Source of the DNA: an uncultured Methylobacillus sp.
GTDB lineage: Bacteria > Pseudomonadota > Gammaproteobacteria > Burkholderiales > Methylophilaceae
Length of the DNA stretch: 64,000 nt
Direction: 5' to 3'
Assembly (NCBI GenBank): GCA_903824575.1
Contig: CAIJXJ010000041.1
Location: 31,603 to 95,602, forward strand
Shown: positions 24,788 through 33,481 of the stretch, piece after piece
Position numbering within the stretch: the first letter of the stretch is position 1
How the letters are laid out: the number at the start of each line of letters is the position of its first letter
Program-made: the position numbers and the translations under genes
Notes under the pieces: generated by a model
The model's input: only the letters and a program-made list of their open reading frames with translations
The model's database searches: none
Told to the model about the DNA's origin: nothing

Positions 24788-26214
24788 GATGCCACCTCGT
24801 TCAACACCCAAGTGTCCTTGGTGCCGCCCCCTTGCGAGGAATTAACCACCAGCGACCCTTCCGTCATGGCGACCCGACAAAGTGCGCCAGGCACCAGCGA
24901 CACGGTCTTTCCGGACAGCACGAACGGTCGCAGATCAACATGGCGCGGTGCCACACCCTGCTCCACCAGCGTCGGGCAAGTGGACAGCGCCAGCGTCGGC
25001 TGGGCGATATAGTTATTAGGGTTCGCCAGGATGCGTTGCCTGAAGTCCTCGACCTGCTGTTTCGACGAGGTCGGCCCCACCAGCATGCCGTAGCCTCCCG
25101 AGCCCTGCACTTCTTTCACCACCAGTTCGGCCAGGTGATCGAGCACGTAACGCCGGTCGTCAGGAATGGAAAGCTTCCAAGTCGGCACGTTGGACAGAAT
25201 GGGCTCTTCTCCCAGATAGAATTTCACCATCTCGGGCACATAGGTATAGGTTGCCTTATCGTCCGCCACGCCTGTGCCAATGGCGTTCGCCAGCGTCACG
25301 CCGCCGTTGCGGTAAACCGAAACCAATCCCGGCACGCCCAGCATGGAATCGGCGCGAAATGCCAGTGGATCAATGAAGTCATCGTCGATGCGTCGGTAGA
25401 TCACATCCACGCGCTTCGGTCCCTCGGTAGTGCGCATGTACACGGCGTCGTCGCGCACAAACAGATCCTGCCCTTCCACCAGTTCGATGCCCATTTGCTG
25501 CGCCAGGAAGGCATGTTCGAAATACGCGCTGTTATAGGCTCCCGGCGTCATCAGCACTACAGTTGGATCCTGCACGCCGGGTTGCGCCACGGCGCGCAAG
25601 TTGTTTAGCAGGACCTGCGGGTAATGCTCGACCGGGGCCACTGAATAACGACGAAACAACTCCGGGAACAGCCGCATCATCATCTTGCGGTCTTCCAACA
25701 TATAGGAAACACCGGACGGCGTGCGCAGGTTGTCTTCAAGCACGTAGAACTGATTTTCGCCGGTGCGCACGATATCGATGCCGGCGATATGGGCATAAAT
25801 GCCACCCGGCACATCCACACCCTGCATTTCCGGGCGGTACATCTCATTGGTCAGGATGCTGGCGGGGACAATACCAGCACGGATTATTTCCTGCCCATGG
25901 TAGAGGTCATTCAGAAACGCGTTGAGGGCACGTACGCGCTGGATGGCCCCAGCCGACAGATGTTGCCATTCTTGAGCCGCCAGGATGCGTGGCACCACAT
26001 CGAACGGGATCAGGCGTTCAGCGCCTGCATCTTCGCCATAGACATTGAAGGTGATGCCGACGCGGCGGAACAGCAGTTCTGCTTCGCGGGTCTTCTGCGC
26101 GAGATGGGCATGGCTGGTGGAAGCCAGCCAGTCGGTATAGGGCCCGTAAACTTTCCGGACCTTGTCCCCACTGGCTCGCATTTCATCGTAAGATTTACTG
26201 ATATTGATCGTCAT
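24781..26214 (-). CDS. Circularly permuted type 2 ATP-grasp protein
   Basis: A 477-residue ATP-grasp protein of the circularly permuted type. Typical stretches are VPRILAAQEW, VLEDNLRTPSGVSYMLEDR, TPGAYNSAYFEHAFLA, GVTLANAIGTGVADDKA and VVKEVQGSGGYGMLVGP. Members are predicted carboxylate-amine ligases making peptide-like or amide products. First gene of the run ATP-grasp, alpha-E, Cys-less transglutaminase, VOC-like, transglutaminase-DUF2126, DUF2721, all with gaps of 23 nt or less or small overlaps. No clear ribosome-binding site precedes the ATG. Confidence 0.9.
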   Translation of the reverse strand: MTINISKSYDEMRASGDKVRKVYGPYTDWLASTSHAHLAQKTREAELLFRRVGITFNVYGEDAGAERLIPFDVVPRILAAQEWQHLSAGAIQRVRALNAFLNDLYHGQEIIRAGIVPASILTNEMYRPEMQGVDVPGGIYAHIAGIDIVRTGENQFYVLEDNLRTPSGVSYMLEDRKMMMRLFPELFRRYSVAPVEHYPQVLLNNLRAVAQPGVQDPTVVLMTPGAYNSAYFEHAFLAQQMGIELVEGQDLFVRDDAVYMRTTEGPKRVDVIYRRIDDDFIDPLAFRADSMLGVPGLVSVYRNGGVTLANAIGTGVADDKATYTYVPEMVKFYLGEEPILSNVPTWKLSIPDDRRYVLDHLAELVVKEVQGSGGYGMLVGPTSSKQQVEDFRQRILANPNNYIAQPTLALSTCPTLVEQGVAPRHVDLRPFVLSGKTVSLVPGALCRVAMTEGSLVVNSSQGGGTKDTWVLNEVASC

Positions 26215-26367
26215 GGTAATGAATTAACAGCAAGGCCCGTGCCAAGTTAATATAGTCAATAAATTCATTTGGTTAGCTATATTTCCATTAAAAATTTTGG
26301 CGGCATGCACCATACTTGGGCGAATAATCCGGACTGCGCTCTACAAAGAGGCCAGGCTTCATCAGAA

Positions 26368-27102
26368 TTATTGCGAATAATTCAACTCCCCATTCCTGAT
26401 CAATGTATCAATGCTGTTTTCTGCCTGCAGCCAATCCTCCCAGGCACGCCCGGACTCAAAGCCATGTCGTTCGGCGATGTAATAGGCGGCTTCTTCGATA
26501 TATCGGATCCGAATGAACTCAGGCACCGTCATGTCGGGTATTTCATCATGTCTGTTGCCCATCGGGTTCAGCCTGCGCACCTTTTCACCCGTAATCATGG
26601 CCCATGGCAGATTTTCCCGATGCACCACGCTTCCCGCAACAACACCCAGCAGATGAAGGGCGATGACCATGGTCCATAAATTTGCCACCCAGCCATGCAA
26701 ATTCTTGATCTGATCCACTCCCAGCAGAACGTGCGGAAAGGACCATTCATTGAAAGACAGATAGCCCGTGATTACCGTCAGCGTGCCAAGTGCCAGCATG
26801 GCATAGACGGCCAGGGCCCCCGCAGGATTGTGGCTGATATGCCGCTTAGCCTTGCCCTTGGCCAGACCCAGCAGATAATTGACGCCCGCAATCGGATTGG
26901 GCGGGAATCTGCGAAACGAAGAAAAATCACGCATGCCGAATCCCAGCAGCCAGCGGATTGCAATCACGACCCCGGCGATGGTTCCAGCCTCGATGTGAAT
27001 GTCACGCATCAGTTCCGAATTCCGGGTATAAAATGCAGCAACAAATGCCACGACCAGCACCCAATGCATCAACCTGATGGGAATTGACCAAACCTTGATC
27101 AT
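26368..27102 (-). CDS. Cytochrome b561-type membrane protein fused to DUF2934
   Basis: A 244-residue protein. Residues 1-180 form a four-helix di-haem cytochrome b of the Ni,Fe-hydrogenase cytochrome b/b561 type, with candidate haem histidines in RLMHWVLV, RDIHIEAG, NLHGWVANL and IALHLLGV. The C-terminal 45 residues (RYIEEAAYYIAERHGFESG, then WEDWLQAE) match the small DUF2934 motif, normally a free-standing cytosolic peptide domain. No hydrogenase or dehydrogenase partner is nearby, so the electron donor is unknown. Start at 27102 (MIKVWSIPIR) preferred over 27120 because it gives the usual amphipathic N-terminus. Confidence 0.75.
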   Translation of the reverse strand: MIKVWSIPIRLMHWVLVVAFVAAFYTRNSELMRDIHIEAGTIAGVVIAIRWLLGFGMRDFSSFRRFPPNPIAGVNYLLGLAKGKAKRHISHNPAGALAVYAMLALGTLTVITGYLSFNEWSFPHVLLGVDQIKNLHGWVANLWTMVIALHLLGVVAGSVVHRENLPWAMITGEKVRRLNPMGNRHDEIPDMTVPEFIRIRYIEEAAYYIAERHGFESGRAWEDWLQAENSIDTLIRNGELNYSQ

Positions 27103-27314
27103 GTCAAGTCCGGCAACCAAGGTAAAGCTTGCAATAACGGTTACCGCCCGAATGGCAAATATAGGTGGCGTAGCAGCGCTCTACCCCACTTCGCTCCAGG
27201 TCTTCAATCACCATGCCGCACTCCTTCGTTTTCAAAGCACCTCACAATGACTCAGCAAGTTGCATGCCAATATATTGAGTGATTGTGACGACACCATGAA
27301 TTCTGGAAATATGG

Positions 27315-28568
27315 CTAATTGCCTTCTGCGGCCTCACAATCCAGATCGAAGCAAAGAACACGAATTCCTTCCCGGCTATCATAGGCTAGCGACAAGGTGA
27401 CGCATAAGCGGCCAGTACGGATTGAAAGATAAGGCCGCGTACACTGCACTTCTCCAGGCCTTGACATGGCGCGCAGCCAATAGGGGCGGCGAATCCATAT
27501 GGCACCCTGCCCGCTTTCCAGCGGTTTGAAATGACGGTCTCCCAGATAGACGGCGCTTTGATTTACACAAGTTTCACCAAGCTGTTTTCCGTGGTGGTCG
27601 AGCAAATAGCAGCATTCCCCACCCTTCGGTACCAGCAACGGCTTAAAGCAATCAAGATTCTCAGAGAAAATGCCCGCGTTCCCCTCCAGGCAAGCGACAG
27701 CGCGTTCCAATGCTGCAACATAAGACTGATATTTGTCGCCGCCCTGCCTCAATCCCAGCACTTCGCGGTATTGCGTGAACAGCTCCGACACAACTGTCGC
27801 GGCACTGTCAGCAACAATAGGACCTGAGACTGGCCGGCCGAAGTAATACCCTTGTACCAATTCGGCGCTGGTTTCCATCGCAATCATGGCCTCAGCTTCA
27901 TTCTCAATGCCTTCGACCAGTACCAGGCTGCCGGCCTCATGCAAAGTGTTCACGATGTTGGGCAACATGCGTCTGGCAACAACATCGTTGGCAGCGTTAC
28001 AAATAATGGATCGGTCCAATTTGACGATATGCGGCTTCAACCGCCAGATGCGCTGAAAATTGGAACTGCCGGCACCAAAATCATCAATGGCGATGAGACA
28101 TCCCAAGTCGCGATAGAAAGCCACACAATTGTCCAGGCTCGGTTCATCGACCAGGGTATTTTCCAGTATCTCCACGACGATCTGATCGGGCGACAACCCT
28201 GCGGCCGCCAGCAACTCCCGAAAGAAAGTTCCGTATTTTTTGCCGTGTACAATGACATTTGGATTAATGTTGAGAAATAACCAGCCTGTAGGGTGGTTCG
28301 CCTGCTTAAAGTTGCTGACGTGCAAGGCACGGCAAAGCCGATCCAGATAAACAATGTCGAATTCGGTTTGTGCGAGACTGAAAATTGCCGGCGGATATAC
28401 CGGTTTACCAGCTTGGGAGTAGCCCCGTACTAACGCTTCGAAGCCTACAGCTCGATGATGAGCCAGGCTGATGATCGGCTGAAAAGCAGTTTCAAGTGTT
28501 ACCCCTGAAAAACCTGCAGATAGCCCGCTAGCCGCAGTGTCAATATTCTTGATGATGTGCTTTAACAT
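27315..28568 (-). CDS. EAL domain c-di-GMP phosphodiesterase with C-terminal sensory region
   Basis: A 417-residue protein. The EAL domain (about 25-260) carries the residues expected of an active enzyme: EALVRG, ILENTL (metal Glu), IDDFGAGSSN, KLDRSI and VEGIE. Residues 265-417 are a separate alpha/beta domain (GECCYLLDHHGKQLGETC, LYLGDRHF-like segments) resembling the YkuI-type/PAS-like C-terminal sensor, without membrane segments. It would lower cellular c-di-GMP; two PilZ receptors are encoded 10 kb away. No GGDEF domain is fused. Confidence 0.85.
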   Translation of the reverse strand: MLKHIIKNIDTAASGLSAGFSGVTLETAFQPIISLAHHRAVGFEALVRGYSQAGKPVYPPAIFSLAQTEFDIVYLDRLCRALHVSNFKQANHPTGWLFLNINPNVIVHGKKYGTFFRELLAAAGLSPDQIVVEILENTLVDEPSLDNCVAFYRDLGCLIAIDDFGAGSSNFQRIWRLKPHIVKLDRSIICNAANDVVARRMLPNIVNTLHEAGSLVLVEGIENEAEAMIAMETSAELVQGYYFGRPVSGPIVADSAATVVSELFTQYREVLGLRQGGDKYQSYVAALERAVACLEGNAGIFSENLDCFKPLLVPKGGECCYLLDHHGKQLGETCVNQSAVYLGDRHFKPLESGQGAIWIRRPYWLRAMSRPGEVQCTRPYLSIRTGRLCVTLSLAYDSREGIRVLCFDLDCEAAEGN

Positions 28569-29287
28569 GCAGGCCTTGGGTTTGTTTTTTTAAAGAACGT
28601 CATGTGGTCGGTAAGGCGTCAACTATCCACGTCGCTTTTTTCAACCCGTTGAATATCTGTTCTCACCGACACAGGGATTTTGCAGTCGGCCAAGTCGTTC
28701 TTGATGACTTGTGAATATTAATAGCAAGTTTTACGCCATGACTCCATGACCATAGACAACAGGGTTATTTTCTACGAGGCCGCAATAAATGCACCATGAT
28801 GGGGCGCCATCAATACCAGCCCAAGGCCGATGCCTCATTGGCGGGCGTATCAAGTGCGCCAGGAGGCTGCCCATGATTACCACAGCGGATATTGAACAAG
28901 CCTTAGCCGGAATTGCACTTACTTAAGCTCCCTGTCGTGATCATGTATCTTAATTTTCCTGCGGGCGAAGTCACGCAAAACCTTTAACCAGAGGTACCCG
29001 CCCTGATTCAAATGCTTACGCCCATGACTTCATCGTCATGCGGCTTAAATAAGTGCCATTCCTTTTAGACTTAACTTTTCAAGCTGGTAATAAAGAGGGT
29101 AATGAGAAAACTGGTAGAACATTCGCGCCAGTGAACTGCTTATGTGGCGCGATACTGATTCCCGCGCCACTAAAAAGAGAGCATGGCATGCCAATTGTCG
29201 TACCCGAACAAGAGTTTCAAAGGTTGTTGCACAGTTGCTTGCGCATTGGTTTTTTCGGTTTTCCGTATTCCGTTACATCACTAAATA
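28569..29287. other. Gene-poor stretch with one micro-ORF
   Basis: No full gene is supported. A 17-codon ORF at 28873-28926 (+) begins MITTADIEQALAGI and stops; it has an unusually good AGGAGG ribosome-binding site six bases upstream, so it may be the surviving start of a deleted gene (Mrp-like N-termini look similar) or a leader peptide. Two larger plus-strand frames at 29053-29339 have no recognisable content. The stretch separates the EAL gene from hipA. Confidence 0.35.
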
Positions 29288-30616
29288 TCAAAACAACTCT
29301 TTGCTGACTTTTTTGATTTCATTGGCCATAAGAAGGTGACGCTGACATTCAGTTTTGATTGTCGCTTCGACGCGCTCAATAGTTTGAACATCAGCCCCTT
29401 CATCGATAACTTCGCGCTTTACTTCATCAATAACGCTGAGAATCTTCTGTGCCTCGTCTTTCAGTATCTTGCTGACCAAGTTAAATTTCAGTCCGCATCC
29501 AGTTGCAAAATTAGCCCATTCATACGGACAAAGCTGTTCTGACGTAAATGCGTCTCCAATAGCCATTGCATAGCTCTTATCAATCGCATCATTTTTGAAA
29601 GATGCTCCGCTGACCAAATCGTAGGCTGGTGCCATGCTCAATCCGGCACTACTCGATCTGAAGGAAATTTTTTTGGCATGAGCATCAATATTTCCGATTA
29701 GCACGTGATAAATAGCCCATCGTAGCAAGTCGAGACGCTGCTTTGCCGGGGTTGAAGTATGCTTTTCCAGTAATTCAAATAATGCCTTGTAACTTGCCCC
29801 CGAACGAATGTGCGCAACATCCCTGCCAGATCCGAACGGTCGTTCCATTTTGAAGCCAGTTGACAGCCCAAGCGCCTGGCATCCGTCAATGTAATGTAGG
29901 CGTTCAACACCGTCACCGGTCATTTTTCGATCAAATCTTGTCACCACCAACACGGGTTCTGGTACGTGCATCAGTGTGACAGGGGCCACTGGAAGCCGTA
30001 TGCGCTCAGCAAGGCGCATGCAAAAAAATTCATTCGACGTCATGCCACGCATTGCATCCGACACCGGTTCAGGTTTAAGGATGTGAGTGGAGGCGACCTT
30101 TTGTCCTTCCGGTAAGTACCATTTACCGTCAAGAAGCAATGCAGCAATCTTGTCCTGGAATCCAGCAATAGACAGACGAACCTTCCCATCCCATACCGTG
30201 AATGATTGATGTGGTCGCGCCCTTATTTTCTTGGAAATCTCTTCGTCCGTCAGTTCTCGCAGCTTTTGTTCCTGTGTATAGCGTCCAACACTGAGTGCTC
30301 CGGAAGTTTCTTTGCCGATCACCATCAGCATGCCCATTAGATTGGATTTGGATATCTGATTGGCAATAGCAGCATCATCCAGAGCCTGACCTTCCGGAAG
30401 AAGATTTTCAAAAAACTGGCGAACAGCGGCACTATGATGTCCTTTACTTGCCTCCACTGTCGGTTCAAGCGGCAGTTGTGGACTGAGAGGAAATCGATCT
30501 TCTCGCCCCAGCCATGTCACATCATATTGGAACGAAAACTGATTTAACTTGGCATCATGCGTTAGCCATCCAACAGTTTTCCCATTCATAAGAATTTCTA
30601 CTTGGATCTGCTGCAT
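29288..30616 (-). CDS. hipA: HipA-family serine/threonine kinase toxin
   Basis: A 442-residue HipA toxin, which in E. coli phosphorylates glutamyl-tRNA synthetase and causes growth arrest and persistence. The N-terminal HipA_N domain is followed by the kinase fold with IAGFQDKIAALL, a substrate/ATP-loop region near STHILKPEP, the catalytic IGNIDAHAKKISF and the metal-binding AYDLVS. All look intact. The start lies 2 nt after the hipB stop. The region is more AT-rich than its neighbours and lies next to an hsdR remnant, consistent with horizontal acquisition. Confidence 0.92.
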   Translation of the reverse strand: MQQIQVEILMNGKTVGWLTHDAKLNQFSFQYDVTWLGREDRFPLSPQLPLEPTVEASKGHHSAAVRQFFENLLPEGQALDDAAIANQISKSNLMGMLMVIGKETSGALSVGRYTQEQKLRELTDEEISKKIRARPHQSFTVWDGKVRLSIAGFQDKIAALLLDGKWYLPEGQKVASTHILKPEPVSDAMRGMTSNEFFCMRLAERIRLPVAPVTLMHVPEPVLVVTRFDRKMTGDGVERLHYIDGCQALGLSTGFKMERPFGSGRDVAHIRSGASYKALFELLEKHTSTPAKQRLDLLRWAIYHVLIGNIDAHAKKISFRSSSAGLSMAPAYDLVSGASFKNDAIDKSYAMAIGDAFTSEQLCPYEWANFATGCGLKFNLVSKILKDEAQKILSVIDEVKREVIDEGADVQTIERVEATIKTECQRHLLMANEIKKVSKELF

Positions 30617-30618
30617 AA

Positions 30619-30897
30619 TTACCTCAGCTTGAACTTAGTTGGCTCGCGATCTTCAGCAGGTACCATAAAGAGGGCAACGCCAAGTCCATTAGCAGCGGTT
30701 AGCGCATTACCAAAGTTTACCGAAGCTTTCCCAAGTTCAATGTCTGAAAGTGTCTGCTTTGCCATGCCAAGTATTAGTGCCGCTGCTTCGAGCGTCAGAC
30801 CCGAGCGTGTGCGTGCAGCACGAACAGCCTCTCCAAATTGCTTTGTTGCAAGCAACTCTGGGCTATCTGGAAATGGTGTTGGTTTAACTGTGCGCAT
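30619..30897 (-). CDS. hipB: HipB-like HTH antitoxin and repressor
   Basis: A 92-residue XRE-type helix-turn-helix protein (ARTRSGLTLEAAALILGMAK then QTLSDIELGK), the antitoxin and autorepressor of the hipBA operon. The C-terminal tail (FMVPAEDREPTKFKLR) is the usual extension contacting HipA. Upstream are three matching inverted repeats at exact 50-bp intervals, the nearest overlapping its ribosome-binding site. Confidence 0.9.
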   Translation of the reverse strand: MRTVKPTPFPDSPELLATKQFGEAVRAARTRSGLTLEAAALILGMAKQTLSDIELGKASVNFGNALTAANGLGVALFMVPAEDREPTKFKLR

Positions 30898-30903
30898 ATC
30901 TAT

Positions 30904-30923
30904 TATCCTATCATATTAGGATA
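30904..30923. promoter_or_regulatory. HipB operator O1
   Basis: TATCC-N10-GGATA, overlapping the hipB ribosome-binding region. Shares the core ATCCTAT-N3-TTAGGAT with O3. Confidence 0.75.
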
Positions 30924-30953
30924 ATAAAGGTTTAACCGTGATGAGTCGATTAA

Positions 30954-30973
30954 AATCCTTTTTTGGTAGGATT
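30954..30973. promoter_or_regulatory. HipB operator O2
   Basis: AATCC-N10-GGATT. It overlaps the -10 box TATAAT of the hipBA promoter (30971-30976, minus strand), consistent with direct autorepression. Confidence 0.7.
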
Positions 30974-30976
30974 ATA
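30971..30976 (-). promoter_or_regulatory. hipBA promoter -10 box
   Basis: A perfect TATAAT on the minus strand. The -35 region is not obvious at 17 bp. The predicted transcript has a leader of about 65 nt containing O1 in DNA form. Confidence 0.5.
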
Positions 30977-31003
30977 TAGAATAAACTGATGAATCGGCTA
31001 ATA

Positions 31004-31023
31004 TATCCTATTATGGTAGGATT
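31004..31023. promoter_or_regulatory. HipB operator O3
   Basis: TATCC-N10-GGATT, upstream of the promoter. Exactly 50 bp separates the starts of O1, O2 and O3 (30904, 30954, 31004). Confidence 0.7.
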
Positions 31024-31210
31024 TTATTGTTTTTGATTACGCAATTTGTAATCAGCACTTGCCTGAAACAGATAACAAATTGAATTTATTCGACTTTTAA
31101 CCGGACACTAGTGGGCAGTTTTTGAGATTAAAACCAAAGGGAGATTACGCCAAGCGAGATAATTGGAATAGTTAATCAGGGCAAAGCCGGGGGTTACCTT
31201 ACTCCAAAGG

Positions 31211-31390
31211 TTGTTGCACGAAGCGGCATTTGAAGACGTAGTAATGGCGGCACTAGCTGCCAGTCCATTGTATAGCGCTCGCGATGCCTACCACTTCGAC
31301 GCGACAACCCTGCTCGATGTCGATCAGTTACGGGACTTCGTTGAAACGACCCAGCCTAAGGAGTTGGCTAAACTGCCAAAATTCAATCAG
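31211..31390 (+). pseudogene. Type I restriction HsdR N-terminal remnant
   Basis: A frame of about 60 codons reading LHEAAFEDVVMAAL, then AYHFDATTLLDVDQL and FVETTQPKELAKL, which matches the characteristic N-terminal pattern of type I restriction R subunits (EAAFE near the start, a Y/H-F/Y-D motif, then TQPKEW). No ATG start exists and the rest of the protein is absent; the frame runs on antisense into the 3' end of mgsC. It is a truncated gene fragment on the opposite strand to hipBA. Confidence 0.6.
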
Positions 31391-31415
31391 GCACAATCAG
31401 GCAAGTCATGCTGCG

Positions 31416-32762
31416 TCAATAACCACTATGCCCTGGAATCCAGTCGGTACCTGCGAGCGGAATTCTGGCCATGGCGGCCGCTTCCACGGTTAAGGCCACC
31501 AGGTCCTCGCGCTCCAGATGGTGCACATTGGATTTGCCGCAGGCGCGCGCCACCGTGGTGAGTTCCATGTTGAGGGTCTTGAGGTAATTCTTTACCCGCT
31601 TGGCACCGGTGATTGATTCCAGCCGTTGCTCCAGAATCTCGTCTTGGGTCGTTACACCTACCGGACATTTGCCAGTATGGCAATGATGGCAATAGCCAGG
31701 TGCAGTGCCAAGCGCGGCATATTCGGCTTCCGCTGAAATATGCTCGCCATTGTGAATATAACTGCTGCTATTGCAGCCTAGCGAATACAAAATACCTTGG
31801 CCGATGGCAACCGCATCGGCACCCATGGCCAACGCCTTGGCAACGTCTGCACCGGTACGGATGCCACCGGAGATGATGAGCTGGACTTTGCCGCGCATGT
31901 TCATATCCTCCAGCGCATCGACCGCCTGACGCAGTGCCGCCAGCGTGGGAATACCAACATGCTCGATGAACACCGTCTGGGTCGCCGCCGTCCCGCCCTG
32001 CATGCCGTCAACCACGATCACATCGGCGCCGGCATGGACCGCCAGTTTGACATCATTGAAGGTGCGGGTAGCACCGATCTTGACGTAAACCGGCTTTTCC
32101 CAGTCAGTGATCTCACGTAACTCCTTAATCTTGATCGCCAAGTCATCGGGCCCGGTCCAATCCGGGTGACGGCAAGCCGAACGCTGGTCCACGCCGACCG
32201 GCAGGGTGCGCATACCGGCCACGCGTTGAGTCACTTTCTGCCCCAGTAGCATGCCGCCTCCACCTGGCTTGGCGCCCTGGCCGATGACCAGTTCGATGGC
32301 GTCGGCACGACGCAAATCGTCCGGGTTGAAACCGTAGCGCGACGGCAGGCATTGATACACCAGCGTCTTGGATGAACGCCGCTCCTCCTGCGTCATGCCG
32401 CCATCTCCCGTCGTGGTGGAAGTACCCACTTCGGTTGCAGCCAGCCCCAGTGCTTCCTTGACGTTGGCAGACAGGGCGCCGAAACTCATGCCGGCGATGG
32501 TAATCGGAATATCAAGTTCGATCGGTTTCTTGGCAAATCGGGTACCTAGCACCGTCTTGGTGCTGCACTTTTCGCGATAGCCTTCCAGCGGATAGCGCGA
32601 AGCCGACCCTGCCAGGAAGACCAGATCATCAAACGACGGCAGATGGCGCTTGGCCCCCATGCCGCGTATTTCATACAAGCCAGTAGCGGATGCACGGTGT
32701 ACATACTCGATCACTTTCTGGTTGAATCCGGCGCTTTCTTCCAGCACTATTTTATTACTCAT
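31416..32762 (-). CDS. mgsC: N-methylglutamate synthase subunit C (FMN, glutamate synthase-type)
   Basis: A 448-residue protein homologous to the FMN/Fe-S synthase domain of glutamate synthase. It has PITIAGMSFGALS, a GDGGMTQEE flavin-site segment, YVKIGATRT, VVDGMQGGTAATQ, the TIM-barrel phosphate-binding ISGGIRTGADVAKALAMGAD and a CHHCHTGKCPVG cysteine cluster for an iron-sulfur centre. In the N-methylglutamate pathway this subunit transfers the methylamino group from gamma-glutamylmethylamide to 2-oxoglutarate. It is the last gene of the run and is identified as MgsC by its neighbours, since the domain alone is common to several amidotransferase systems. Confidence 0.88.
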   Translation of the reverse strand: MSNKIVLEESAGFNQKVIEYVHRASATGLYEIRGMGAKRHLPSFDDLVFLAGSASRYPLEGYREKCSTKTVLGTRFAKKPIELDIPITIAGMSFGALSANVKEALGLAATEVGTSTTTGDGGMTQEERRSSKTLVYQCLPSRYGFNPDDLRRADAIELVIGQGAKPGGGGMLLGQKVTQRVAGMRTLPVGVDQRSACRHPDWTGPDDLAIKIKELREITDWEKPVYVKIGATRTFNDVKLAVHAGADVIVVDGMQGGTAATQTVFIEHVGIPTLAALRQAVDALEDMNMRGKVQLIISGGIRTGADVAKALAMGADAVAIGQGILYSLGCNSSSYIHNGEHISAEAEYAALGTAPGYCHHCHTGKCPVGVTTQDEILEQRLESITGAKRVKNYLKTLNMELTTVARACGKSNVHHLEREDLVALTVEAAAMARIPLAGTDWIPGHSGY

Positions 32763-32797
32763 GATAGCTTCCTTAAGATTGTGCTCATGGCCTGGCC

Positions 32798-33481
32798 TCA
32801 GTATTCCTGATTGGCGTCAGCATTCCAGTTGTAGAGCGATTTTGCTGAGGCGACCCGCTTAAATTCACGCGGATCATGGCTGAAACCGGCCCGAGCCAGT
32901 AACTCAGCAACTGCTGCATAGTCCTCATCGCCCATCGGTTCAAAACGGGCATCGGCGCCCAAGGACTTCACCGTGCCGCGCACGTAGATCACCGCTTCAT
33001 ACAGCGAATCTCCCAAGCCATCGCCGGCATTTCCACACACCACCATGCGACCGGCCTGCCCCATAAAACCAGACAAATTACCGATGTCACCGCCAACCAC
33101 AATATCAATTCCCTTCATCGAAATGCCACAACGCAGACTGGCATCACCCTCGATGATGAGGGTGCCGCCATGCCCGCTGGCACCGGCAGACTCGGAGGCG
33201 AAACCCTTTACGCGAACGCTGCCCGACATCATGTTCTCGGCCACGCCCCAGCCGACGCTACCGTGAACGGTGATATTGGCGTACTTGTTCATGCCACCGA
33301 GGTAATAGCCGCCATGGCCCATGATGTCGATGTCAACCGCAACATTCATGCCCGCAGCGATGCTGTGCACGCCATCCGGATTGAGGATTTCCAGCCGGGT
33401 AATGCCTTTGCCTGGCAGCTCCTGATGCAAGTATTGGTTCAACTCGCGCACACTGATCTGGTGCAAGTCTAGACTTTCCAT
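32798..33481 (-). CDS. mgsB: N-methylglutamate synthase subunit B (GXGXG domain)
   Basis: A 227-residue right-handed beta-helix protein equivalent to the C-terminal GXGXG domain of glutamate synthase: repeats GHGGYYLGGMNKYA, VGWGVAENMMSG, GASGHGGTLIIEGDA and GFMGQAGRMVVCGNAGDGL. It is a structural subunit that channels ammonia or methylamine between the amidotransferase and synthase subunits. Its start overlaps mgsA by 13 nt, and mgsC follows after 35 nt. Confidence 0.9.
   Translation of the reverse strand: MESLDLHQISVRELNQYLHQELPGKGITRLEILNPDGVHSIAAGMNVAVDIDIMGHGGYYLGGMNKYANITVHGSVGWGVAENMMSGSVRVKGFASESAGASGHGGTLIIEGDASLRCGISMKGIDIVVGGDIGNLSGFMGQAGRMVVCGNAGDGLGDSLYEAVIYVRGTVKSLGADARFEPMGDEDYAAVAELLARAGFSHDPREFKRVASAKSLYNWNADANQEY

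Noticed and set aside
29053..29339. Two plus-strand ORFs upstream of the hipA 3' end
   Set aside because: Overlapping frames without motifs or ribosome-binding sites, partly antisense to hipA; likely non-coding.
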